A stretch of DNA of 55,383 nt from JBBDJB01 sp040880125 (lineage in GTDB: Bacteria; Planctomycetota; Planctomycetia; Pirellulales; JBBDJB01). Location: the NCBI GenBank assembly GCA_040880125.1, contig JBBDJB010000002.1:1-55383 (forward strand), written 5' to 3'. The translations under genes were made by a program, and so were the position numbers. Each line of letters starts with the position of its first letter. The first letter of the stretch is position 1. Below the pieces are notes generated by a model. It was given only the letters and a program-made list of their open reading frames with translations. It was not told the DNA's origin and ran no database searches. Positions 16,822 through 27,100 of this stretch are shown in pieces.

Positions 16822-18633
16822 TCACGGCGTGCCGCCTAGCGAGCGGGCCACATCGGTCCGGTAGGCGGCCATCGCCGGCAAAAAGCCGGCCAGCGTAGCC
16901 AAAATCATCAAACCCGGTATGAGAATCAATTCTTGCACATCGAACCGCAGGAATCCAAGCGATACGCCGGTCTGCTCGACGACAAAGGGGTTCACCAGAC
17001 CGATTGCCGCGTGTCCCAGGGCCACGCCTGCGATCCCCCCGGCGAGCGAGATCAGCAGCGACTCCATCATAATCACCGACATCACCATGCCTCGCCGGGC
17101 GCCCAGCGCCCGCATTACGGCGATGTCGCGGCGCCGCTCGCTCATCGAGTTGTAGATGCTGACCAGGATCCCGACGCCGGAGACTACTACTATCATTACG
17201 GTTAATACCAGCAGAATCAAACGAAGCGGCCCCACGATGCCGGCGAAGAGATTTTCCACCTCGCGGCTGGGATAAACTGCCTGGGCGACCTGCCCCTCGT
17301 TGACCATGTTGTAGATGAACTGCTGCATCCCCTCGAAGGACGCCAGCACGAGGATCGACGTAACTTCCCGCTGCGCTTCGGGAAGCGGCTCATGATGGGC
17401 GTGATCGTGCGCGTGTGCATGATCCGCGTGATCGTGGCCGGCGTGGTCGTGCTCAGCGTGCTCGGCGGGGTCGGCTTGAGCAATCAACTCCCTCTCCCTC
17501 TGGGAGAGGGCCGGGGAGAGGGCATGAGGTGTAGTGGGGCTCGACGCGAGGGAGATCCGCGGCGGTGTTGTCAAGGAATCCGCGTCTCCGCCTTCCTGCA
17601 CAGACAGGAATGTCTGTGCCACCAACATCGCCCTCTCCCTCTGGGAGAGGGCCGGGGAGAGGGCATGAGGTGTAGTGGGGCTCGACGCGAGGGAGATCCG
17701 CGGCGGTGTTGTCAAGGAATCCGCGTCCCCGCCTTCCTGCACAGACAGGAATGTCTGTGCCACCAACATCTCCCTCTCCCTCTGGGAGAGGGCCGGGGAG
17801 AGGGCTTGTTTGGGTGTTGGATTCGACGCCAGCGAGATCCGCGGCGATGCCGTTGAAACATCCCCGTCACCGGCAGCCTGCACAGACAAAAATGTCTGTG
17901 CCACCGGTTGTGGGCCGGTTTTCTGCGCCGCGGACTGGGCATGCGACTTGGCGTGCCCCTCCAGCAAATAAAACCCTTCGATGTTGATGAACAGCGCGCG
18001 GTCGTTGGGCGTGCCGGTCGGCTCCAGGACGCCGACGACCTTGAAAGCGTCGTGCTTGTGGCCTTCTTCGCCCTCCTCGACGATGTCGTGCGACGGCTGG
18101 AACGTGTCGCCGACCTTCAGCCCAGTCTTCGCGGTGACGACCGAACCGATCACGCCTTCGAAGAAGTGTTGGGAGACGAAGTTCCGTCCGCCCGGCTCGA
18201 ACTCGTACCGCATCGGCTCGCCCTGCTCCGTGCGGCCGTATTCGATCTTGTCGAACAGGTCCGGCGTGGTGCCCACCACGCGGAAGGTCTCATCGCCGGC
18301 GACATAACTGTCGCCCAGGCAGTAGGGCACGGCCACGAGGGTCATCGAGGCAAACTGCCCGTCGACGAACTCCTTGTAATAGGAGTAGGGGATGTTCTCG
18401 ATGGGCTGGCTGAGGTGATAGACGGTGTTGAGCACCAGTTGCAGCTTGCCGCCCTTGGCGCCGACGATCAGGTGATAGCCCTGCGCCCCCTGGCGGAAAT
18501 GCCTTTCGACCACGCCGTGAATCACCAGCACCACGACCACCAGGGCCACGCCCAGGGCCATCGAGAAACCGGTCAGAGTCGAGGCCAACGCCCGTTGTTG
18601 AATGCTTCGCCAGGCGATCTTCCACAGGCTCAT
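16822..18633 (-). CDS. FtsX/MacB-type ABC transporter permease with repeat insertion and histidine-rich loop
   Basis: The 603-residue permease has an N-terminal membrane span (about 14-36), a large extracytoplasmic domain and three C-terminal spans (about 440-590; LRLILLVLTVMIVVVSGVGILVS, GGIAGVALGHA, LILIPGLMILATLAGFLPA). This is the MacB/LolCE topology. The extracytoplasmic domain carries two oddities. Residues about 240-381 are three units of a 47-residue repeat made of translated interspersed repeats (AQTFLSVQ..., ALSPALSQRERE). Residues about 388-415 are histidine-rich (HDHAGHDHADHAHAHDHAHH; 11 His), typical of metal-binding loops. It overlaps the ATPase gene by four bases. Transport substrate is unknown; zinc or another divalent metal is a reasonable guess. 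The repeats keep the frame open, so the gene is probably functional. Confidence 0.88.
   Translation of the reverse strand: MSLWKIAWRSIQQRALASTLTGFSMALGVALVVVVLVIHGVVERHFRQGAQGYHLIVGAKGGKLQLVLNTVYHLSQPIENIPYSYYKEFVDGQFASMTLVAVPYCLGDSYVAGDETFRVVGTTPDLFDKIEYGRTEQGEPMRYEFEPGGRNFVSQHFFEGVIGSVVTAKTGLKVGDTFQPSHDIVEEGEEGHKHDAFKVVGVLEPTGTPNDRALFINIEGFYLLEGHAKSHAQSAAQKTGPQPVAQTFLSVQAAGDGDVSTASPRISLASNPTPKQALSPALSQREREMLVAQTFLSVQEGGDADSLTTPPRISLASSPTTPHALSPALSQRERAMLVAQTFLSVQEGGDADSLTTPPRISLASSPTTPHALSPALSQRERELIAQADPAEHAEHDHAGHDHADHAHAHDHAHHEPLPEAQREVTSILVLASFEGMQQFIYNMVNEGQVAQAVYPSREVENLFAGIVGPLRLILLVLTVMIVVVSGVGILVSIYNSMSERRRDIAVMRALGARRGMVMSVIMMESLLISLAGGIAGVALGHAAIGLVNPFVVEQTGVSLGFLRFDVQELILIPGLMILATLAGFLPAMAAYRTDVARSLGGTP
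17490..17912. repeat. Three tandem 141-bp units inside the ABC permease gene
   Basis: Units start at 17490, 17631 and 17772. Each contains one family A palindrome (17490-17522, 17631-17663, 17772-17804) and one family B hairpin (17598-17619, 17739-17760, 17880-17901). Units one and two are almost identical and the third is diverged, so the duplication that made the first two is recent. 141 is a multiple of three, so the frame is kept. Confidence 0.92.
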
Positions 18634-19319
18634 GAGGCGGTCACCATGGCTTTGTTAATGGATTCGAGTTCTTCGACGCGATCGAACTGCGAGGCGACTT
18701 CCGCGGCGTGCGTCACCAACACCAGGGCGACGCCTTCGGCGCGGCACGATTCGCGGATCAGGTCGATGATCTGCTGTTGATGGCCCGGATCGACGTTGGC
18801 GGTCGGCTCGTCGGCCAGCATCAGCTTCGGCCGGTTGGCCAGCGCCCGGGCGACGGCGACGCGCTGCTGCTCGCCGACCGACAGCGCCGCCGGCTTGTGC
18901 GTAAGGCGGTGACTCAGGCCCATCCGATCCAGCAGCTCCCGGCCGCGCTGCGGCTCCTTGCGACCGCCGGTAAAGGTCATTCCCAAGAGCACGTTCTCCA
19001 GCGCGGAAAAGCCGGCCAGGAGATTGAAGGTTTGAAAGACGTAGCCGATGTTCCGGGCGCGGAACCGATCGCGGTCCGCTTCGGCCAGCCGCGTGATTTC
19101 GGTGCCATCGACGCGGATCGAGCCGGAGTCGACCCGGCCAATGCCGGCGATGGCGTGTAGCAGGGTGGTCTTCCCGCAGCCGCTGGCCCCGCGAATGACA
19201 ACCTGCTCGCCCTGGGCCACCTCGAACCGCGGAATGTCCAGCACCGGCAGTTTCTCGCCGCCCGGCTCGACGAACGCCTTCTTGACGTCTTGAAGCAACA
19301 GCGTGCGGGAGTCGGACAT
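18630..19319 (-). CDS. ABC transporter ATP-binding protein (LolD/MacB type)
   Basis: The 229-residue ATPase has Walker A GASGCGKTT (about residue 39-47), a Q-loop at YVFQTFNLL, a signature close to ALSVGEQQRVAVARAL, Walker B LMLADEPTANVD and a switch His in LVTHAAEV. The signature reads SVGEQ rather than SGGEQ. It is the first gene of the set and overlaps the permease by four bases (ATGA), so the two form one transporter. The family powers extraction or mechanotransmission at the inner membrane rather than classic import. Confidence 0.92.
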   Translation of the reverse strand: MSDSRTLLLQDVKKAFVEPGGEKLPVLDIPRFEVAQGEQVVIRGASGCGKTTLLHAIAGIGRVDSGSIRVDGTEITRLAEADRDRFRARNIGYVFQTFNLLAGFSALENVLLGMTFTGGRKEPQRGRELLDRMGLSHRLTHKPAALSVGEQQRVAVARALANRPKLMLADEPTANVDPGHQQQIIDLIRESCRAEGVALVLVTHAAEVASQFDRVEELESINKAMVTAS

Positions 19320-19361
19320 ACTGGCGGCCTGGGCTGCGGACCGTGGGGCTCAACGCGCTGA

Positions 19362-19389
19362 ATGATAAAGCTTTACGTTCACGCTACAA
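19362..19389 (-). promoter_or_regulatory. Promoter candidate for the ABC/DUF3299 gene set
   Basis: On the minus strand TTGTAG and TATCAT are 16 bp apart, 43 bases upstream of the ATPase start. The -10 is good and the -35 weak. Confidence 0.35.
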
Positions 19390-19504
19390 GCTCGCATCCG
19401 TGGCGCCTACATTCCAATCGATGCGGGCCTGCAGTCGGTGCGACTCCGGCTTGCCGCCGGCTACGTCAGATACGGTGGCGCGTCGACGTCAGTTCAACCG
19501 ACAG

Positions 19505-19676
19505 GTTTTTTCAACAGGGGGTGATCGCCCCAAGAAGCAGCAAGTGCTGAATTTCCCGGGATTTGCGGCCGGCGCGGTGGCTAGTTGGACAGTTAACTCC
19601 TGGGGGGCCCCCAGGTAATGTTGAAAAAACATGTTCCCCCTCTTGTATAGCAGGGCGAAACGGTTGTTTTTTCAAC
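19505..19676. repeat. Cluster of inverted repeats with GTTGAAAAAAC arms
   Basis: GTTTTTTCAAC at 19505-19515 is inverted at 19620-19630. GTTGAAAAAACA at 19620-19631 pairs perfectly with 19665-19676. The arms resemble the GTTGAAAAACGCC hairpin of the MITE-like element at 51-208, so this may be a decayed relative. Confidence 0.4.
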
Positions 19677-19864
19677 GCGCTCTTTTTGCCGTGTCCAACA
19701 AGTCGGCGGGGCGTCTTAGGTGCTTTTCCTCTACTTCGTGGGGATTCTGCGAGAACGGCGCTGCCGTCCGCTACTGCCTTGCGGTTCTGCAACGGCGCAC
19801 AATAATATACATTTTTCAGGAGATGTCAAGCCTCCGTTGTCGGCTCGTGGACTCGCCCGGGCGA

Positions 19865-19886
19865 GCACAGACAGGAATGTCTGTGC
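19865..19886. repeat. Interspersed repeat family B
   Basis: A 9-bp perfect stem (GCACAGACA/TGTCTGTGC) with a 4-nt loop, 17 bases past the smpB stop. It could also help stop smpB transcription. Confidence 0.7.
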
Positions 19887-19903
19887 CACCGCTGAGCGGC
19901 AGC

Positions 19904-20398
19904 TCACTGCCGGCGTCTCATGGCCCGGTCGATGTCGCGCTGCATTTGGTCCTTTTTCAGCGTCTCGCGCTTGTCGAAGGATTTGCGGCCGCGGCAGAGT
20001 CCCAGCAGCACCTTCGCGCGGCCTTCCTTGAAGTACATCTTCAGCGGCACCAGCGACAGCCCCTGCTCGTAGGCCTGGGCGGCGAACTTCTTGATCTCGC
20101 GGCGGTGCAGCAGCAGCTTGCGGGGTCGGCGGGGGTCGTGATTGAGCCGGTTGGCGAAGGTGTACTCCTGGATGTCGCTGCCGACCAGCCAGACTTCGCC
20201 CTGCTTTACCCGGCCGTAGGCCTCCTCGATGGAAACCTTGCCCTGGCGAAGGCTCTTCACCTCGCTGCCGACTAGCGCCACCCCGCACTCCAAGGTTTCC
20301 AGCACCTGGTAGTTGTGCCGCGCCTTGCGGTTCTGCACGATCGACCGCTCGTTGTCGTGCTCTTTGTCGACGGCTTTTGGTTTGCGTTTCCCGGCCAT
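19904..20398 (-). CDS. smpB: SsrA-binding protein SmpB
   Basis: This 164-residue protein binds tmRNA and brings it to stalled ribosomes for trans-translation. Family motifs are clear: NRKARHNYQVLETLECGVAL, VGSEVKSLRQGKVSIEEAY, FANRLNHDPRRPRKLLLH and VPLKMYFKEGRAKVLLGLCRGRKSFDKRE. The start at ATG 20398 gives the usual length; the frame stays open to 20494 through a repeat region. The tmRNA gene itself is not seen nearby. The basic C-terminal tail (KDQMQRDIDRAMRRR) is normal for the family. Confidence 0.97.
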   Translation of the reverse strand: MAGKRKPKAVDKEHDNERSIVQNRKARHNYQVLETLECGVALVGSEVKSLRQGKVSIEEAYGRVKQGEVWLVGSDIQEYTFANRLNHDPRRPRKLLLHRREIKKFAAQAYEQGLSLVPLKMYFKEGRAKVLLGLCRGRKSFDKRETLKKDQMQRDIDRAMRRRQ

Positions 20399-20410
20399 GA
20401 GCGGTGGGTT

Positions 20411-20481
20411 GTAGGGTCCGCGGTGCGGACCGTTCATTGAGGTTTTGTTCGGGGCGAACTGGTCCACACAGCGGACCCTAC
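20411..20481. repeat. Interspersed repeat family D (GTAGGGTCCGC inverted repeat)
   Basis: GTAGGGTCCGC at 20411-20421 is perfectly inverted at 20471-20481, enclosing 49 bp just upstream of smpB. The same 11-mer occurs at 55333-55343, at the end of the window. Confidence 0.6.
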
Positions 20482-20495
20482 TTGGCGGCTGCATT

Positions 20496-20534
20496 CTTGC
20501 GAATTCAGCTACGCACAGGCACGTATGTCTGTGC
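20496..20534. repeat. Adjacent partial C and degenerate B repeats
   Basis: GCGAATTCAGCT is a half of repeat C. It is followed at 20513-20534 by an imperfect repeat B (GCACAGGCACG...TGTCTGTGC). It sits just past the stop of the CBM9-like gene. Confidence 0.5.
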
Positions 20535-20538
20535 CAGC

Positions 20539-21192
20539 TTATCTTAGCAGCTCCAGCGTCGCCCAGACGCTGGGGTCTTCATCATACGGAAATCCGCTGC
20601 CGACGCTAAAGGTCTGCAGCCCCAGCTCCCGGTCCTGGATTGCATACGTAAAGCCCAACCGCGGGTGTTCGGCCGGCTCGTAGCCGGTGATGGCGCCGGA
20701 CGGAATGAAGCCCTGCAGCATGTAACCATCGGCACGCACCTCCGCGTGCACGCTCAGCGCACCGGGGCGGATTGGCTTGGCGTTCTCCCGGGCACGGTTG
20801 ATGATCATCTGATCGGCAAACGCCTGCTCGTTCTGCCGGCCGACGCCGGCGGGCAGAAACACGAAGCGGTGGCAGTAACGGCTTGCCCGATGGATATTGT
20901 GCGTGTCGCGGGTGTCGAGCCAGACCTGCAGGCCGTCGCTGTCCTCGGGCTTCGTATCGCGGCACCACGGGGGCTGGCGCTTGCCCGTGACCCGGGCCGC
21001 CAGTGCGATGCCTTGCTCGTTCCAGCCCATGCGCATGTCGGCAAAGGTGCGCTCCTCGTCGAGCTGCGCCGGATTCCACAGCCGGTAGGCGTCGCCGAGC
21101 GAGAACTTCGCCAGGCCGCAGGCCTCCTTGCAATAGCGCAGCGGCACGCGGAAACGGAACAGGAAGCGCGGCGATAGAAGTGCGTCGCTCAT
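20539..21192 (-). CDS. Carbohydrate-binding family 9-like domain protein
   Basis: The 217-residue product resembles the CBM9-like (DOMON-type) domain: an N-terminal strand-rich part (FADMRMGWNEQGIALAARVTGK), a central signature (DSDGLQVWLDTRDTHNIHRASRYCHRFVFLP) and a C-terminal part (ADGYMLQGFIPSGAITGY). No signal peptide is seen, which is unusual for a carbohydrate-binding role. Its start overlaps the stop of uvrA by four bases (ATGA), implying translational coupling with a DNA repair gene; the link is unexplained. The annotation rests on overall pattern. Confidence 0.7.
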   Translation of the reverse strand: MSDALLSPRFLFRFRVPLRYCKEACGLAKFSLGDAYRLWNPAQLDEERTFADMRMGWNEQGIALAARVTGKRQPPWCRDTKPEDSDGLQVWLDTRDTHNIHRASRYCHRFVFLPAGVGRQNEQAFADQMIINRARENAKPIRPGALSVHAEVRADGYMLQGFIPSGAITGYEPAEHPRLGFTYAIQDRELGLQTFSVGSGFPYDEDPSVWATLELLR

Positions 21193-24100
21193 CGGGATCG
21201 GCTCCCACCGGCCACGCGGTCCGAGAGCGAGTGCGCCCGGCCGTTACGGAGCGACTGGCGATGTTCCTCGAAAAACTGAGCCAGCTCGGGCGAGGAAACG
21301 TCGTCGGGATTTTGGAAGCGGAGCTTGATCAGATCGCGGTCATCCCGGGTTTGCAACTGCCGGGCGATGCCGAAGTCGGCGATGCGGCCCAGGGCGAACT
21401 GGTCGGTAGGGCCGGTGAGCATCAGGTCCAGCCCGGCCGGCCGTTTCGTGTAGATACTGGCCCAGGGTTCGCGCTGATCCTTGACCATCAGGTGAACGAC
21501 CTGTTGATTGTTCCAGAGGAACTGGCCGTCGGGCGCGATCGTGGCGAGCAGCTCGCACAGGTCTTCCAGCAAGTCCGTATCCCACAGCACGCGCTTGCCC
21601 GGCGGGAAACCCTTGCGAGTGACGTGCCATTTGCGGCCGAGGACCTTCCAGGGCATCACGTCGTCCGGGTTTTGCGCCACACGCTGGGTGTACTTGTTGA
21701 AAGCGGCGATCGCCTGTTTGACGAACTCCCAGAACGCCGGAGTATCCACCTCGGCGAGCGAGTGAACCTGAAGCTGTACCTCTTGCCAGGGACCGCGCAG
21801 GTTCTTGCAACGTACACGAGGTCCGCTGCCGTAGACCGGCAGGTCCGGTAGATCGTTCAGCGGCTTGAGATTCAACTTGTCGACGAGCGTGTCGCGCTGG
21901 AAGGCATTTTTGGCGACGCGAAACTTCAGCTTCAAGAGCCAGGTTTCGCCGGTAATCGCATGGAAAAACCAGCCGTCCGACTTGCGGTCCGCGGCGACTT
22001 CCACCACGGTGCGGGAGTTCCACTGCGTGTCGCTGAACTTGCCTTCGGACTGAACGAACTGTTCCAGGCGGTCGAGGATCCGACCGTCCCAGCGGCAGGG
22101 CTCACCGGCCCGACCGACGCGGTCGCGGGTGTGCCACTTCCGGCCGTCGGCTTCCCAAGGCATCTTCGTTTCGTGGCCCACTTCGCTGATAGACACGTCG
22201 CCGTCGCGCAACTTCTCCGCCGCGGCGAAGTCGAACAGTTTCCGCTTGCGATGCGGCCCGGCTTCCAGCACCGGCGCAAGCACCTCGCCGGTGTACGAGC
22301 GGAGCAGGGGGGCGCCGGCGGGCTTTTGCCTGCGTGTATTTTTCGCGCTGCCGTTCGCAGAGGTGTTTGCGACATCAAGGGCTTCGGCCGCATGAGCGGC
22401 GACATCCTCCGGCGTGCCGGCCGCTACGATCTGCCCGCCGTCGGCGCCGGCTTCCGGTCCGACGTCGATGACCCAGTCGGCCGTTTTAATTACGTCCAGG
22501 TTGTGCTCGATGACGACGACCGTATTGCCCAAGTCGACCAGCCGGTTGAGCACCTCCAGCAGCTTAGCCAAGTCGTCGAAGTGCAGACCGGTAGTCGGCT
22601 CGTCGAGCAGGTAGAGCGTGCGGCCGGTGTCCGGCCGCGAGAGTTCCGCGGCCAGCTTCACGCGCTGGGCTTCGCCGCCGGAGAGCGTCGGCGCGGATTG
22701 GCCGAGGGTGAGGTAGTCGAGGCCCACGTCGCACAGCGTCTCGAGGATGCGGCGGATCTTGGGGAGGTTCTCGAAGAGCTTGACCGCCTCGCCGCACGGC
22801 ATCGCCAGCACGTCGGCGATCGACCGCCCGTGATATTTTACGGCGAGCGTCTCCGGATTGTAGCGCTGGCCGCCGCAGGTATCGCACTCGACCCAGACGT
22901 CGGGCAGGAAGTGCATCTCGATGCAGAGTTTGCCGGCGCCTTCGCAGGCCTCGCAGCGGCCGCCGGGGACGTTGAAGCTGAACCGCCGCGCCGTGTAGCC
23001 GCGCAGCTTCGACTCGGGGAGCTGCGCGAACAGCACGCGGATCAGTTCGAACACGCCGGTGTACGTGGCCGGGTTCGACGTGGGCGTGTTGCCCAGCGGC
23101 TGCTGATCGACGCGGATCACCTTGTTGATCTGCTCGACGCCGCGGATGGCGTCGTGCGCCCCGGGGAAGGTCCGGGCGCGGTGCAGAGTCTTGGCGAGCT
23201 GCTGGTAGAGAATGTCCTCGACCAGCGAGCTCTTGCCGCTGCCGCTGGGGCCGGTGACCGCGGTTAGCGCGCCTAGCGGAATGCGGACGTCGATTCCTTT
23301 GAGGTTGTTATGCCGGGCGCCGACGACTTCGAGCCAGCCTCCGCCAGGCGGCTCGGGCGGCGTCTTCCCTCGGGTGCTGGTCAGGCGTCGATTGGAAGGC
23401 ACGGCGATGGCCTTCTTCCCGGAGAGATAGGGCCCGGTCACCGATCCGCGGCGGCGGGCGACTTGGTCGGGGGTCCCTCGGGCGACGATCTGCCCGCCGT
23501 GGCGGCCCGCTCCGGGGCCAAAGTCGAGTAGCGTATCGGCACTGGCGACCACTTCCCGATCGTGCTCGACGACCAGCAGCGTGTTACCCAGATCGCGAAG
23601 CTTGTGCAGCGCACCGATCAGGCGGCGATTATCGCGGGCATGCAGACCGATGGTCGGCTCGTCCAGCACGTACAGCACGCCGCACAGTCCGCTGCCGACC
23701 TGGCTGGCCAGGCGGATGCGCTGCGCCTCGCCGCCGGAAAGGCTCGGCGCCGGCCGGGCAAGCGTGAGGTATTCCAGGCCAACATCGACGAGAAACTGCA
23801 TGCGGGTCTCGGTCTCGCGCACCAGTTCTCCGGCGATGCGGCGATCTCGCTCGGAAAGGTTCCAGTCGCGGCACTCGGCCAGTAGATCGCCCAGCGGCAG
23901 GCGGCAGACCTGGTCGACCGTGCGATCGCGGAACCGCACGGCCGAGGCGTCGTCGCGCAGGCGGCTGCCTCCGCAAGTGGAGCACTCGACCTCGTCGACA
24001 AACTGCTCCAGGCGGGAACGCAAGCCGGGCGAGAGCCGCGAGGCCTCCTCCAGTGCCGGGTAGAGCCCCTTGTATTGGAAGCTGAACGACGGCGCATCCT

Positions 24101-27100
24101 TGCCGCCGCCCATTTGCACTTCGATCCACTGCTCGCCGGTGCCGTACAGCACAATCCGCCGCTGCCGGGCGTTGAGGCGATCGTAAGGAACGTCGGTCGG
24201 TACGCCGGCCTGTGCCGATAGCGCCGAGAGCATCGCCTGAAACAGCTTGTTGCCGACGCCGGGCCACAACAGGACGGCTCCTTCGGCGAGCGTGAACTTC
24301 GGGTCGCGCAGCAGCACCGCGGGGTTTGCGCCGGTCTGCGTGCCCAGGCCTTCGCAGGCGTCGCACCAGCCGATGGCACTGTTGAACGAGAAGTGATGCG
24401 GCGTGAGCGGCTGAAAGCTGCGGCCGCACTTCTCGCAGGCAAAGTGCTGGCTGTGTACATGGACCGTCCAGCGAGGCTCGGGCACGCTCTCGTCGACGCG
24501 GGCGACGTGCATCACGCCCTTGCCTAGGGCCAGAGCGTTTTCCACACTGCCGGCCACGCGAGAGCGGATGTCCTCGCGAATCGTCACGCGATCGAGCACG
24601 ACTTCCACCGTGTGCTTGCGGCGGCGATCGATGCGGGGCAGTTCGTCGATCGCGTGCGTCTGGCCGTCGATTCGCACGCGGACGTAACCTGCCGCGCGGA
24701 CTTCCTCCCACAAGGTCTCGTAGCTCTGGCCGACTTCGATGGTCAGCGGCGCCATCAGGTAGAGCTTCGTACCCGGCGGCTCGTCGGCGATCTTGTCGAT
24801 GATTTCATCGGCCGTCTGCGTGCCGATGGCGATGTCGCAGTCCGGACAATAGGGGACACCCAGCCGCGCAAAGAGAATCCGTAGGTAGTCGTAGATCTCC
24901 GTGACCGTACCGACGGTCGAGCGGGGCGTGTGGCCCATGTTGCGCTGCTCGATGGCGATCGCCGGCGAGAGCCCTTCGATATGATCGAGCTGCGGCTTTT
25001 GCATCTGCGCGACGAACTGCCGGGCGTACGAGCTGAGACTCTCGACGTACCGCCGCTGGCCTTCGGCGTAGATCGTGTCCATGGCCAGCGAGCTCTTGCC
25101 CGATCCGCTCGGCCCGCAGCAGACGGTCATTTGGTCGCGGGGGATGGACACGTCGATGTGCCGCAGGTTGTGCTGGCTGGCGCCTTGCACGGTGATCTCT
25201 TTGATCGGCTTGACGGCCTTGCGCCGCGAGCCGCTTGCGCGGCCGTTGTTGCTGGCGTCGGAAGTCGGCTTGTACGTCGGCAGCAGCGGCGCTAGGGCGC
25301 GGCCGGTATAGGAGTCCTGGTGTGCGGCAACCTCTTCCGGCGTGCCGGCCACCAATAAGCGGCCGCCGCCGACGCCGCCTTCTGGGCCGAGATCGATGAT
25401 CCAATCGGCGGTCTTCACCACGTCGAGGTTGTGCTCGACGACCAGCACTGTGTTACCGGCGTCGACGAAATTGTGCAGCACCTTCAGCAGCAGGCGGATG
25501 TCGGCGAAGTGCAGCCCGGTCGTCGGCTCGTCGAGCAGGTACAGCGTGCGGCCGGTGCTTTTTTTGACGAGCTCTCTGGCCAGCTTGATGCGCTGGGCTT
25601 CGCCGCCGGAAAGCGTTGGCGAGGGCTGGCCAAGCTTTACGTAGTCGAGTCCCACGTCGTGCAGCGTCTGCAGCTTGTGCCGCACCGCCGGAACGTTCTC
25701 GAAGTGCTCCAGCGCCTGCTGGACGTCCATCTCCAGCACGTCGGCGATGGACTTGCCCTTGAAGCGGACCTGCAATGTTTCGCGGTTGAAGCGATGCCCC
25801 TCGCAGACTGGACAGGTCACCCACACGTCGGCCAGAAAGTCCATCTCCAGCCGGTTTGAGCCGTTGCCTTCGCAGGCCTCACAGCGTCCGCCGCGGACGT
25901 TGAAGCTGAACCGGCCCGGCTTGTAGCCGCGGCGCTTGGCGTCGGGCAGTTGCACAAAGAGGTTACGGATATCGTCCAGTACCTTGATATAGGTGCCGGG
26001 GTTCGAACGCGGCGTGCGGCCGATGGGCGACTGGTCGATGGCGATCATCTTGTCGAGCTGGTCGAGCCCCGTGAGCTTCCGATGCTCGCCCGGCTCGCCC
26101 TTGCCGCCGTTTAGGTCGCGGCGGAGCGCTTCGACCAGGATGTCGTTGACCAGCGAGCTTTTGCCTGAGCCGGAGACGCCGGTGACGCAGACGAAGGTTC
26201 CCAAAGGGATATCGACGTCGACGTCTTTGAGGTTGTTGTGCTTCGCCCCCAGGATTTGCAGCCGCTGCTTGCCGAGTTCGCGACGTTTTTCGGGAACGGC
26301 GATCTTCTCCTTGCCGGAGAGGAACCTGCCGGTGAGGCTGCGCTTGGAACGAATGACCTCGCGGAACGAGCCGGCCGCCACGATCTCGCCGCCGCGGACG
26401 CCCGGGCCGGGTCCGAAGTCGATGATGTGATCGGCCGCCCGCATGGTGTCTTCGTCGTGCTCGACCACGACCACGGTATTGCCCAGGTCGCGAAGCTGGT
26501 GGAGCGTATCGAGCAGGCGGTCGTTATCGCGCGGGTGCAGTCCGATGGACGGCTCGTCGAGGATGTACAGCACGCCGACCAGACCGCAGCCGATCTGTCC
26601 GGCCAGGCGGATGCGCTGGGCTTCGCCGCCCGAGAGCGTCGGGGCGGTGCGATCGAGGGCCAGGTATTCGAGTCCTACATTGGTGAGAAAGCCCAACCGT
26701 CCGCGAATCTCTTTCAGCACCTCGACGGAGATCTGTGCCCGCAGCGGGTCCTGGTCGAGCCGGCTGAAAAAATCGACCGCGTCGGAAATCGAGAGCCGGC
26801 AGACCTCGGGCAGTGACTTCTCCGCACTCTCGCGGAACTTCTCGTGCGCCGTGGTAAGCGTGACCGCGCGGGCTTGCGGATTGAGCCGCTCGCCGCCGCA
26901 GTCCGGGCAGAGCAGGACGCTCATGTATTTTTCAAGTTGGCGGAGCTGCGGAGGGCTGTTGCTGCCGCGGTACTTGTCGAGCAGTTCCGGGATGAGGCCG
27001 TCGAACTCGCCGCCGTACTTGTGCGCGGCGGACCCGCTTCGCCACGTGTAGGTAATGTGCATGTCGCCGGTGCCGTGCAGCCAGATCGCCTGCAGCTTCT

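Larger units (their letters stand above)
19320..19903. other. Intergenic region rich in inverted repeats
   Basis: This 584-base gap contains the promoter candidate above, a near-perfect palindrome at 19599-19615 (CCTGGGGGGCCCCCAGG) and GTTGAAAAAACA-type inverted repeats between 19505 and 19676. A family B hairpin lies at 19865-19886. No gene is supported. Confidence 0.55.

Noticed and set aside
17490..17912. CRISPR-like array
   Set aside because: Only three long units, which are near-identical through their whole length with no unique spacers, inside a gene and keeping its frame. It is a tandem duplication of interspersed repeats.
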